From contig CM032229.1 in assembly GCA_019009955.1 (NCBI GenBank), positions 148,340,001 to 148,404,000 on the forward strand: DNA of 64,000 nt. The letters run 5' to 3'. Under the pieces are notes generated by a model. It was not told where the DNA came from, did no database searches, and was given only the letters and a program-made list of their open reading frames with translations. Positions 31,777 to 42,030 of the stretch are shown piece by piece. Each line of letters begins with the position of its first letter. Position 1 is the first letter of the stretch. A program made the position numbers and the translations under genes. The DNA comes from Riptortus pedestris (lineage: Eukaryota; Arthropoda; Insecta; Hemiptera; Alydidae).

Positions 31777-31885
31777 TTGAACGGGCCTCATTTTCGTCAT
31801 CTCTTGGGTTGTATCGGTGGACATTTGAAGAAATTTTTCAAAAATCGCGTCATGAATACGACCTCAATAGCTGATTTCCTCCCGT
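30262..31885 (+). mobile_element. (TA)-core element, type D, split by a nested copy
   Basis: Start AGTCCGTCACGCAGGGGCTG. The long type D 5' module (AACCTCCCGACGGAAAGCAT, TGTAAACAAACAGTTCTGCC, TTGATTGAAAACTATTTATT) is followed by the core up to GACGATTAAATAAAA. The complete copy 31011-31690 is inserted there, and the outer copy resumes with ATTGCGACAGCCAGAG, (TA)n and the TCAATAGCTGATTTCC end. Confidence 0.8.
31011..31690 (+). mobile_element. (TA)-core element, type C, complete, nested
   Basis: Complete from AAAGTCCGTCACGCAGGGGC to GATTTCCCTAAGGGGAAATC, TGCTAAAAA. (TA)n at about 31500-31562. It sits in an A run of the copy 30262-31885. Confidence 0.85.
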
Positions 31886-32094
31886 AAGAACGTTCCACAT
31901 AGCCTCTGCAGTTAATACTAACCAGTAATATTTCATACTTTCAAGTTAAATAGGTGATGTATGAGTTTGCAAACTCCTTACCGGACTTCCTGGAGTGGGT
32001 GCTCATTGTGTTAAAAAGAATGGCCACAATAGTAGATTGTAAATGGTGGAAGTCATTCAATCAAAAGACCCTTATAAAATGTTATTGTCGTTTC

Positions 32095-32528
32095 AGCAGT
32101 TTTTCGAAAGGGAAACCAGCTATTGAGGTAGTCCCGCATGGAGCAATTTCCGAAAATGCCTTCAAATGTTCATCACCCCTACCTTGGAGATGACAAAAAA
32201 GAGGTCCGTTCAAATTCATATGAATACATATGCACACACACTTATATACATATATACCGAGTTATTTACATTTTTCAGTCTTCAGTAAATCCCCAATTGT
32301 TCTCATCCACTTTTATGAGATATATCTTAAGCTAATATATCATGACGCATGTTATTCCTAGATAAAATATAAAATTTTGAAGGGACCTTCGCAGTGTGCG
32401 CACATGCAGATATGTTCGATATGACGAACAATCTGCAATATAGATTATGTTTTCTAGAGACCTCAATTTAACGATTCCGCAACCACTGGAAAATCTGCTT
32501 ATTAAAGCAGTTCCTGCTAGATTTTTTT
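32095..32528 (-). mobile_element. (TA)-core element, degraded
   Basis: AGGGAAACCAGCTATTGAGG, AGATGACAAAAAAGAGGTCC and, at the far end, AAATCTGCTTATTAAAGCAG followed by TTCCTGCTAGATTTTTT. The middle is poorly conserved. Confidence 0.55.
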
Positions 32529-32868
32529 AATGACACCGGAAGATGCATAATTTTATACTTGATAAAAACTGTACTGAAAACTTTATTTAAGTTGTACAGA
32601 GGATTTATGACAACCAAGATCAACAAACGCCTAGACTGGTATTTACTGTTTTATTGGTAATATTTATTTATTTGGTGTCATGCAATTAGGGCGATTTACA
32701 CCCTTCATCAAATTATGAAATGGTAAAAATAATCCAATTGTTGAATGTAATTGTATTTTATATTTACTGATGCTGTTAGAAGATATTACTGAATGCAAAG
32801 GAAAAAAACAACAGAAATAAAAATAAAATATAAAAAGTAACATGAGCTAGTTAAAATATTAGAAAAGA

Positions 32869-33017
32869 AAAAAACTATGAAAGTGAACATGAAACTCAAC
32901 AAATAGAAAGAAGAATAATCAACCTAGACTGATATGTCCTGTTCGATGTTCGATCATATTGAAGAATTAATTATGAAACTAAAATCGTTTTGCTTCTTAT
33001 TAAAATGTATTAAAAAA
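32869..33017. repeat. Unique segment, first copy of a 146-bp duplication
   Basis: From AAAAACTATGAAAGTGAACA to AAAATGTATTAAAAAA. It recurs at 33855-34004 with only two or three differences. The second copy lies exactly between two (TA)-core elements. Confidence 0.85.
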
Positions 33018-33220
33018 TACCTTCCAATGGAAACTGTATTACTGTAGTACAATATGTATTGTTTTACTGTTGTCCTAGGGATTGGCTAAGTTGCTCTATG
33101 CTTCAGCATCTCAATGTAATTGAGCAGCCCCACAAACTGTATAAAAATTTGTACAATAAAGTGATTCTCTATGTTTATTTCCATAGTGGGCTACCTTTAG
33201 CGTTATGCATTGGGGCAACT

Positions 33221-33859
33221 AAAAAAGTCCGTCAAGCAGGGGCTGCGTAAACTAAGCAGATTTCCCACGTGAAGTTTTGCAATTGAGAAATCTGCCTAAT
33301 AACAACTGTAGTAGTAAAAAACCTCTAAACATATTCACGAGGGACGAATAGTTACGGAAACGGGCGCCAGAGCTCTCGTCGGAAAGTCCGAACATAGCCG
33401 ACTCCTGCCGACCACACGCAAAATACAAATGCAAATATCTCGGTTAATATTCAAGATAAAGAATAAATGTATAGAACAATATTTATAGTAAATTTAATTT
33501 ACAATAACATTCGTTCTACACAATTCTTCGATCCGACGCATAATAACGGAGATATTTTGAATTTTCGGAAATCCTCCCCTCTAAACCCCCCCTCCCCGTG
33601 GTCCGATTTCAGCCGTTAACGAACTTGATCTTTCTTTTGACATAAAACGACTAAATATCGAGTTTGGTAACGATCAAACAAAAATTGCGACCGCTAGAGC
33701 GGTAACAGACAAATATATATATATATATACAATTTTGAACGGACCTCATTTTCGTCATCTACTAGGTAGGATCGATGGACATTTGAAGAAAAATTTCGAA
33801 AATTCCGTCATGAGTACAACCTCAATAGCTGATTTCCCCTAAGGGAAATCTGCTAAAAA
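33221..33859 (+). mobile_element. (TA)-core element, type C, complete
   Basis: Start AAAAAAGTCCGTCAAGCAGG, type C module (AACAACTGTAGTAGTAAAAA, CGACTCCTGCCGACCACACG), hairpin ACCGCTAGAGCGGT, short (TA)n at 33713-33728, and end GATTTCCCCTAAGGGAAATC, TGCTAAAAA. Confidence 0.85.
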
Positions 33860-34004
33860 CTATGAAAGTGAACTTGAAACTCAACAAATAGAAAGAAGAA
33901 TAATCAACCTAGACTGATATGTCCTGTTCGATGTTCGATCATATTGAAGAATTAAGTATGAAACTAAAATCGTTTTGCTTCTTATTAAAATGTATTAAAA
34001 AAAA
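33855..34004. repeat. Unique segment, second copy of the 146-bp duplication
   Basis: Begins at the last As of the copy 33221-33859 and ends at the first As of the copy starting at 34001. It is nearly identical to 32869-33017. Confidence 0.85.
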
Positions 34005-34281
34005 GTCCGTCACGCAGGGGCTGCGTAAACTAAGCAGATTTCCCACGTGAAGTTTTACAGTAGATAAATCTGCCCATAACAACTGTAGTAGTAAGAAACG
34101 TCTAAACCTATTCACGAGGGACGAATAGTTACGGAAACGGCCGCCAGAGCTCCCCAGAACCCCCCCTCCCCGTGGTCCGATTTCAGCCGTTAACGAACTT
34201 GATCTTTCTTTTGACATAAAACGACTAAATATCGAGTTTGGTAACGATCAAACAAAAATTGCGACCGCTAGAGCGTTAACA

Positions 34282-34359
<78 letters not shown>

Positions 34360-34493
34360 TTTGAACGGACCTCATTTTCGTCATCTCCTGGGTAGGATCG
34401 ATGGACATTTGAAGAAATTTTTCAAAACTTGCATCATGAGTACGACCTCAAAAGCTGATTTCCCTCTGCTAAAAACTTAAATCTGCTAAAAAT
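34001..34493 (+). mobile_element. (TA)-core element, type C, internal deletion
   Basis: The start is intact. It jumps from GGCCGCCAGAGCTC straight to CCCCAGAACCCCCCCTCCCC, losing about 170 bases of core. Long (TA)n at about 34285-34352. The terminal palindrome is reduced to GATTTCCCTCTGCTAAAA, followed by a second AATCTGCTAAAA. Confidence 0.8.
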
Positions 34494-34849
34494 CTAAGTG
34501 ATGTCTACACAAATATCTTCCCATTTCTTCCGGGGCCAAAAACCCCCGAACTAAATTCAGTTGTTTCTGGCATGTACGCCGTATTTCCCTAATATCTTGA
34601 GTGGTCCATATTCAGGCGTATTAAATAACTTTATGAGATTTTTATTCCTTGGAGTATCCAAGTATCTCAACATTGATTGTCCCACAACCACATCTTTGGC
34701 AATAAAAGGGATTACCAGTGCAGGAATTAAAAAAGAGCATAAGTCCATCTGTTATTGATCACTGATTAGTTTTTGTGGGAACACGCTCTCGAATGCAGCC
34801 GCTAATATATATTCTCATGCATAGATGTTTGTATGACGTAAACTATAAA
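34494..34849. other. Short unique stretch between elements
   Basis: Open on both strands for about 60 codons (34557-34758), but with no similarity I recognise. It is treated as non-coding. Confidence 0.3.
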
Positions 34850-35323
34850 AAAAAGTCCGTCACGCAGGGGCTGCGTAAACTAAGAGGATTTCCCACGTGA
34901 AGTTTTACAATAGAGAAATTTCACGAGAGTCGATCAGTTAAGGAAACGGCCGAACTAGCTTTTGGCGGGAAAGTCACCCGTCTGTTAGACTCCCAGATTT
35001 ACTAAAAATGCAAATATCTCGGTTAATATTCAAGATAGAGAATAAATGTACAATAAATAAATGTAATGTACAATATTTATAGTAAATTTAATTTGCAATA
35101 AGATTGATTCTGTACAATTTTTCGATCCGACGTATAGTAACGGAGATATTTCGAATTTTCGAAAATCCTCCCCTCTAAACCCCCCCCCCTCCCACTGGTC
35201 CGATTTCAGCCGTTAACGAGCTTGATCTTTCTTTTTACATAAAACGACTAAATATCGAGTTTGGTAACGATCAAACAAAAATTGCGACCGCTAGAGCGTA
35301 ACAGACAAATATATATATATACA

Positions 35324-35380
<57 letters not shown>

Positions 35381-35506
35381 TTTTGAACGGACCTCATTTT
35401 CGTCATCTACTAGGTAGGATTGATGGACATTTGAAGAAAAATTTCGAAAATTCCGTTATGAGTACAACCTCAATAGCTGATTTCCCTTAAGGGAAATCTG
35501 CTAAAA
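34850..35506 (+). mobile_element. (TA)-core element, type A, reference copy (HINE-like candidate)
   Basis: Order of parts: an A run, GTCC, then the hairpin ACGCAGGGGCTGCGT, then AAACTAAG and a variant of the 12-mer AGCAGATTTCCC. The type A module follows (AGAGAAATTTCACGAGAG, GAACTAGCTTTTGGCGGG). The core is ATGCAAATATCTCGGTTAAT, TTCGATCCGACGTATAGTAA, CGGAGATATTTCGAATTTTC, a C-rich tract and GTCCGATTTCAGCCGTTAAC, then GACCGCTAGAGCG and (TA)n. After it come TTTTGAACGGACCTCATTTT, GGACATTTGAAGAA and TACAACCTCAATAGCTGATT. It ends in the palindrome GATTTCCCTTAAGGGAAATC plus TGCTAAAAA. It has no coding capacity. Subterminal inverted 12-mers, a microsatellite core, an end hairpin and A/T-run insertion resemble Helentron-associated elements (HINE, DINE-1). 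A MITE with a 4-bp AAAA target duplication is the alternative. Confidence 0.7.
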
Positions 35507-36174
35507 AACATCATATTTTAATATTTAAATAGAAGATAGCAGTAAGGTTTATATTCAACATAAAGTCGAGAGTCCAGCCGGCCACTCTGTAAGGATTCAA
35601 AAATAATGACTTTTCCCTCTGTATATTTAGCAAACAATATTGTTTGTGAAAAACATGAATTTGGTTTACAAGAAACAGCATAACACATAATCATAAAACA
35701 AAATGCAAAAATATGCTTCGAACCCCCCACCACAGACAAATATTTAGAGAAAAGCGTATCATGGGAAAAAACTCTTTAACGCACTACCTGAATGAATTAA
35801 ATCTATTACAAACTAATCTTGGTTTGAAAATAAAATAAAGACATTCCTGTCTAGGATGTTTTTATACACAAGATCAATACTATCAAATATTCAATTATTA
35901 AACAAAACTACAAAATATTTGTTATAAAACTTGGTCAAATAATAACTTGTGATCAAGTACATTGTCTCTTTAAGGTGGGACAATTTTCACATCATTTATA
36001 AAGCTTGTCATCTTTTAATAAATTTGCATACAAATTAAAAAAAAGTATATGTTATATATTTAAAGTGATATTAAGATTATTAATGAAATTAATTTCTTAC
36101 ATACCATTATTTAAATTGATGGATTTAAAAAATGTATTCATGAAATTGGGGCTCATTTTATAACGAATGTATTA
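35507..36174. other. AT-rich spacer, nothing recognised
   Basis: No coding similarity and no repeat family seen. Confidence 0.3.
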
Positions 36175-38093
36175 TACAGGGTATCCCAAGTTTCCGAGCC
36201 ACCCCCTTAAAATCGCCAATTGTATTAATGCAAGGCTGAGACTTGGTGTGCAATAATTGTGAACCCTGAAGAATCTTTTCAGTCACCATTTAACCTCGTA
36301 ACCATAATATTGGAATATTACAGACATGAAACTTTTTTAACTATTAATTTGGGTTTTGATACAACTTTTAAAAGAAATACATAACATACACAATAAACAA
36401 TTCCTCTGCAAAATTAATAATTTGAGGTACATGCAACTCCATACATGAACTGGGGCTCCCTAACCCCAAAATTGTCCCAAAGGGACAACATTAAGAAGGG
36501 AGCAAGCACCCTGAGAAGGAGTTCTGTCCGTCTACATGCCAAAAAACAAAAACATAATACATAACAAAATAATACACTTCACTAAAATATAAAGTAGCAC
36601 AAATCCCGCCACACTTCCTGGCCTAGGAAAACGTTCAGCATGTGAATTGCCTCCTCCTGCCTCAGCCAACGCCTTGTCTTCCACCCAGTTGTCCATTCCT
36701 CGCTGCAAATACGCCCCAGACCGTCCAGGGACCGCGAAGCACCAGGATGCTGATCCACTGCATTGCCGTGCCGCTCATGCCCAAATCCTGCAATCCGTCG
36801 GCACTCTTCTTACACCAGACACCTTTGTAAGACAGGGTCACTGGGAGTACCCGGACCATGACTGGCTCAACCTCGGCGAGCTGGACAACCGCCTTCTTCA
36901 GCTCCAACTTGTCCTTCTTCCTCTGAAAGATGTCCTCCAACGGTCCCGCTACAGTAACAATATGTAAATCAATAATTGACACAATTGTCCTCCACTTATC
37001 AACTACGTCTGGTCGAAAGGATCCAACAGAGGTTACGAATAAATTCTCGTACCAGGTACTCCATCCTCGCATTATAAAGCCCATCCTTACAAAGCGAACT
37101 ACTTCATTATGCCGGCGGATTCGAAGTAGCCGGGTAGCAGTACAATTGCCTAAAACAAGACCAGCCGTCTCCAATACAACCACAGCCAGATCGGCACATG
37201 GCAATCCTAATCCTATCCGGCTTACCCCGAGATGTCCTCACCCGGGTAGGAATAGCCCCTCCTACAATCTTAATAAAGGCGACAAAATGCCTCCCAGTCA
37301 AATCTTCTGCTCTTGAACGTGACCATGCTGTAGAAGCTGGAACCTTACCACATTCACGCATGGCCTTGCAGTAAATCGGAATGAAACCGGATTGGCGATA
37401 AATTCAATTTCAGTAGCAGAAATACACAGTGCCAAAAGGGATTTCAGAAATGGTCTTTTGAAGTGCATAAATGAGGAAGGACGTATTTTCGAACATTTGT
37501 AAATACCAGCTGTAAGTATTGTAGTGCGAAGAAAAACCTGGTTTCTGTTTATTACATGAAGTTATGCAGATGGAAAAATGTATTCATTTACAAATAATTA
37601 CTACTCAATTAGTTTAAAATAAATTCATTCTAAAAATGTTTTTTGTTATGTTGATGTTCTTTTAAATGAACATTTTTTGGATTCATTGAAGAATACTTTT
37701 GCGTTACTTCGTCGTTTTTTTTTAAAATTTATTTATTATATAATCCATTCCTATTCCCGTAGACTTGTTTCAAAGGTAATTCTGTTGGCCACAACATTTA
37801 TGTCGCAGCATTTTTCAATAAAACGTGCTATTTTTGAAATAAAAAATTGTGCATTTTATGGCTAAAGGGTGCGTCAAATCGAAACATTCGCCTATATAAA
37901 CTCGTTTTAGAATTTTGATTTTTTAGAAGAATCCTCCATAAGCGGAGAAGTACAGAAGAAGGCCTCGAGGATGAATATGGACTGAAAAGATTCTTCAAAG
38001 GTCACAATTATGGCACGCTAAATTTCAGACTTTTATTAATACAATTGGATGTTTTAAGAGGGGGGAGGCAAAGGAACTTGGGATACCCTATAT
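36175..38093 (+). mobile_element. Mariner-like element with ~125-bp TIRs, interrupted by a LINE
   Basis: The ends CAGGGTATCCCAAGTTTCCG (36177 on) and the complementary CAAAGGAACTTGGGATACCC (ending near 38092) lie next to TA. The inverted similarity runs inward about 125 bp (CCAATTGTATTAAT; GAAGAATCTTTTCAGTC). At 37369-37502 the plus strand reads SAKRDFRNGLLKCINEEGRI, FEHL, stop, like the C-terminus of a Tc1/mariner-superfamily transposase. The remainder of the transposase is missing or replaced by the R2-like LINE at about 36420-37372. Confidence 0.55.
36420..37372 (-). mobile_element. R2-superfamily LINE, 3' portion (restriction-like endonuclease)
   Basis: The upstream part reads VPASTAWSRSRAEDLTGRHF, GAIPTRVRTSRGKPDR and a CRSGC zinc-knuckle start. 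Then, in another frame (37204 to 36662), come RRHNEVVRFVRMGFIMRGWS, TSVGSFRPDVV, a hydrophobic strand with Asp (IVSIIDLHIV), and PVTLSYKGVWCKKSADGLQD with the tail WISILVLRG. This is the CCHC motif followed by the PD-(D/E)XK endonuclease and C-terminal segment of R2/R4-type LINEs, which cut DNA for target-primed reverse transcription. At least one frameshift separates the parts, and the reverse transcriptase is missing (5' truncation). The 3' end near 36420 is approximate. Confidence 0.7.
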
Positions 38094-38359
38094 AAGTATG
38101 TTATTCAATAATATGTATCGACATTAATTGACATACCTAATATTAGAAATTGTTTTATAAAAAACAAAAATATTTGAGGTATCCTATTATTTATTTATTT
38201 GTGGACTTCACATCAATGGTGATTTGCCCTTTCAAAAATTGTACAAAGTTAAATAACAAAAGTAAAATAGATAAGAACAAGTAACAATAACAAATATCAG
38301 AAAAAAAACCATGACAAATAACAAAAGTGAATTAGACAAACATTTTATAAGTAAACATA

Positions 38360-38904
38360 AAAAAAAAGTCCGTCACCCAGGGGCTGCGTAAACTAAGCAG
38401 ATTTCCTACGTGAAGTTTTACAGTAGATAAATCTGCCCATAACAACTGTAGTAGTAAGAAACGTCTAAACCTATTCACGAGGGACGAATAGTTACGGAAA
38501 CGGCCGCCAGAGCTCTCGGTGGAAAGTCCGACCATAGCCGATTCCTGCTGACCACACGCAGAATACAAATGCAATAAGATTCATTCTATACAAATTTTCG
38601 ATCCGACGCATAATAACGGAGATATTTTAAATTTTCAAAAATCCCCCCTCCCACTGGTCCGATTTCAGCCATTAACGAACTTGTTCTTCCTTTTTACATA
38701 AAACGATTAAATTCCGAGTTTGGTAACGATCAAACAAAAATTGCGACCGCTAGAGCGTTAAAAGACAAATATATATATATATATAATTTTGAACGGACCT
38801 CATTTTCGTCATCTCCTGGGTAGGATCGATGGACATTTTTCGAAACTCGTGTCATGAGTACGACCTCAATAGCTGATTTCCCTTGAGGGAAATCTGCTAA
38901 AAAA
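38360..38904 (+). mobile_element. (TA)-core element, type C, shortened core
   Basis: Start AAAAAAAGTCCGTCACCCAG. The type C module jumps from AGAATACAAATGCAA directly to TAAGATTCATTCTATACAA, losing about 70 bases. (TA)n at 38768-38783. End GATTTCCCTTGAGGGAAATC, TGCTAAAAA. Confidence 0.8.
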
Positions 38905-39320
38905 ATTGTCGTCGTTTTCGGCATTCTATTAGTATATGTCTTATCGTCAAGAGAATGTTACAAGTTGAGCAAGTAGGTCTGTCAGTCTTTATCATTAAGT
39001 ATGAGTGTGTTAATTTGGTGTGGCCGATTCTAAGTCTCGAGAGAACTACTTCTTCTCTCCTAGAGTTTCTGAAAATTGATGGTCACGTGCAAATAGTGTT
39101 CTTAGTAGTTCGTAGTTTGTTGTCAGTACTTGTGTTACCCCAGTCGGGTTGCCATGCATCTAAGATGAGGTGCTTTGTGTGTCTTGAAATGTCTTCGTGT
39201 AATACGTCTATTTGTTCATATTCAAGTTTTTCAGCTGTCCTCTGAGTCCGCAGTCTCATTCAAGTCAAGTTTTCGTGACCTGGCAACCAGTAATATGCCG
39301 TGTGTTTATCTAGGTTGATA
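38905..39320 (-). mobile_element. LINE fragment (Jockey/I-type Pol C-terminus)
   Basis: The minus-strand reading SRREEVVLSRLRIGHTKLTH, SYLMIKTDRPTCSTCNILLT, IRHILIECR is the conserved RLRIGH ... C-x2-C ... H-x3-C segment downstream of RNase H. The upstream part is decayed. The (TA)-core copy 38360-38904 lies at its 3' side. Confidence 0.7.
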
Positions 39321-39974
39321 AGGAATTATCCTATTATGCTATGTTAACTTTTAATGGAAATAAATAGATTTCATTTCAAGATGGTTAAAATAATTTAGAT
39401 GTATATTTGTTTATTATATGTCCACATACAGTTAATCCTATCTGCATTAGTAATAGTTGTTATCGTAGAGATTAAAAGGAGTACCGGATTAAGGAATGGT
39501 TCAAATCCATTTCTGCTAAAGGATGTGTTTGTGAAATATGTCTACCATAGCTTCTGAGTGTTGGTACTTTACAAGACTGAAACCAGCTAGATTCATTCGG
39601 TAATTACTTTTCTTTCTTATTTTATAAGAAGATTTCCCTCGATGAGGTTGTTTTTCCTTGTTACTAAGGAACCCTGTTTGTTGTTTATGGTAATAAGCTT
39701 TTCCAGAGAAGCTAATGAATCCCTATTTTTGAGCCAACTATAAAGGACTGTAAAAATTTGATTTTTTAAAATTTATTCATTATTTTTGGCTTTGGCCCAA
39801 AACTGAATGTCAAATCACTCTTGGCTTTTAGTGGAAATATGTTGATCTCTTTCCCGCGGCGTTTTTGGCATACTTCAGACTTCGTTCTGCCTTTCGCTTA
39901 CGAATCGATAACGAACCAATACGTTAGCTGGGCAATGTTACTTCAACCAAATATGCAGCAAACTGTACGGCAAT

Positions 39975-40123
39975 TTTCTAGGTAGGGGACTCGGTATTAC
40001 ATTTAACGAGATCATCACTAAATAAATTCCTATTGCCCAGGCGGGAATCGATCTCGCCACTCTAGGTTTACTAAGTGAGATTAAAGCGAACGCTTCTACT
40101 TACATGGCCAACCTGAGCCGGGA
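39975..40123 (-). repeat. tRNA-derived SINE, head half
   Basis: CACTAAATAAATTCCTATTG, CCCAGGCGGGAATCGATCTC (B box on the minus strand) and GGCCAACCTGAGCC. The 3' body is lost or unreadable. Confidence 0.6.
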
Positions 40124-40397
40124 GCATAATATAAGTTATGTTCTATTACATTTTTCGATTCGATGCATTCGGACAGAGATATCGTATATAACTTAATTTA
40201 AAGTTGTCTCCAGCAGTGCCATTATTGTGGTTTTCTAGAATATTTCGCCGGTTTTCCAATCGGCTTCTTTTGCCGTTCTTTATATCGTTTCTGTTTTAGC
40301 ATCTCCAAAATGTCGTGGAAAACCACAAAACTGACACCGCTGGAGATATGCCGCACCCGACAGCTACGAGTATAATGACTTCCCAGCCACGAAGTTT

Positions 40398-40949
40398 AAA
40401 ACTCCGTCACGCAGGGGCTGCCTAAAGTAAGCAGATTTCCCACGTGAAGTTTTACAATAGAGAAATTTCACGAGAGCCGAGCAGTCAAGAAAACGGCCGA
40501 ATTAGCTTTTGGAGGGAAAGTCACTCTCGTCCGTTAGCCGCCCAGATTTAATAAAAATGCAAATATCTCAGTGAATATTCAAGATAGAGAATAAATGTAT
40601 ATAACAATATTTATAGTCACTTTCATTTGCAATCAGATCGACTCGTTACAATTTTTTGATCCGACTTATAGTAACGGAGATATTTCGAATATTCGAAACT
40701 CCTCCCCTCTAAAACGCCCCCTCCCACTGGTCCGATTTCAGCCGTTAACGAACTTGATCTTTCTTTTTACATAAAACGACTAAATATCGAGTTTGGTAAC
40801 GATCAAACAAAAATTGCGACCTCAAACAAAGTTTTAAACGGACCTCATTTTCGTCATCTACTAGGTAGGATCGATGGACATTTGAAGAAAAATTTCGAAA
40901 ATTCCGTCATGGGTACAACCTCAATAGCTTTAAGGAAAATCTGCTAAAA
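40398..40949 (+). mobile_element. (TA)-core element, type A, lacking the microsatellite
   Basis: Start AAAACTCCGTCACGCAGGGG, complete type A module and core, then TTGCGACCTCAAACAAAG joined directly to TTTTAAACGGACCTCA, with no TA tract. The palindromic end is reduced to TTTAAGGAAAATCTGCTAAAA. A small core scrap of another copy lies at 40130-40205. Confidence 0.8.
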
Positions 40950-40977
40950 GAACCTTCTTTAAATGAAGTGTATTGTA

Positions 40978-42030
40978 TCTATACATATAAAAATGAATGT
41001 TTGTCTGTATGTCCTTTCTAGAATCGTAAACGGCTGAACGGAATTTTATGAAACTTGGTACGTATATTACTACTAACCCAACTTAGGCTTTAGGCTATAT
41101 TAATATTCTCACATGAGTGGGGGTATAAGGGAGGCCTGAAATTAAAAACAGTGATATTTCGTTTCCTATTGGTTTTTCGGCAAATATGCACATAACCAAA
41201 GTTGTTTATTTTGTTATTTAGAGAAACTTTTGTTACATACACCTATCGTAGTATACCGAAGTATAAAGGCGTTATACGCTAAAAATTATGGCGGTAGTCA
41301 ACAATTTTATTTGGCACAAAAGACTCAACCGAACTAAATAAAACTCGGTATGTGTATTAGCACTAATAAGCCATACTAACATTTCTAGGGACGGGCAGGA
41401 GTTACGGTTGTAAGGGAGGCCTGAAATTAAAAAAAAATTAAAAATAGCGGTATTTCGTTTTCTATTGGGTTTTCTGCTAATATACATACGACACAAGTTG
41501 TTTATTTTGTTGTTCAAAGTAACTTTTGTTATATACACTTTTGCCGTATAATGAAGTATAAATGAGGTATACACGAAAAAATATAGAAGGGGGCAACAAT
41601 GTTGTAGGATGCGAAAGACTAAATCGAAATCAACGAAACTCCGTATTTATGACTATAATGATATTATGATAATCTGTGATTACGCTATATATAAAAAAAG
41701 ATACATGTACAGGAAACGGTTAATATAAAAATATTCTGTATTTGTAGAATTAAGTACACAACAAATAATTTTATTAAAATATCCCCAGCACGCCGGACTC
41801 GGATGTAAATCCTATGCATTGAGACGAGAAAATGTAATAATATTGTATTCTGAACTGGTATTCTGGCAGGTGGAAGTGACTTCTAATGTAGGTTGGATGA
41901 AACGTAGCCAATTCTTTCTTCCTACCTACTTTAAAAATATTGTAGAAAGTAAAGCCCAAATAAAAAAAAAAAATACCATCATCATTCAGCCTCAAATGAT
42001 TTCCCGGGCGAAGCCGTGTACCTTAGCTAG
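40978..42030 (+). mobile_element. Non-autonomous Helitron, both ends intact
   Basis: Starts TCTATACATATAAAAATGAA after an A. It ends CCCGGGCGAAGCCGTGTA, CCTTAGCTAG followed by T. TC start, hairpin before the end, CTAG terminus and insertion between A and T are diagnostic for Helitrons. An internal unit of about 290 bp occurs twice in tandem (about 41055-41345 and 41346-41640). It encodes no Rep/helicase protein. Confidence 0.85.

Noticed and set aside
34557..34758. Overlapping ~64-codon ORFs on both strands
   Set aside because: Complementary open frames in a short unique stretch between two elements, without similarity or splice context.
36642..37316. Plus-strand Pro/Cys-rich ORFs
   Set aside because: Antisense shadows of the R2-like LINE on the minus strand, which gives the recognisable protein.
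38360..38904. Reading the dominant element as a SINE or LTR fragment
   Set aside because: No Pol III boxes, no poly(A) tail with variable target duplications and no TG...CA ends. Both termini are fixed and palindromic, which fits a DNA-type element better.
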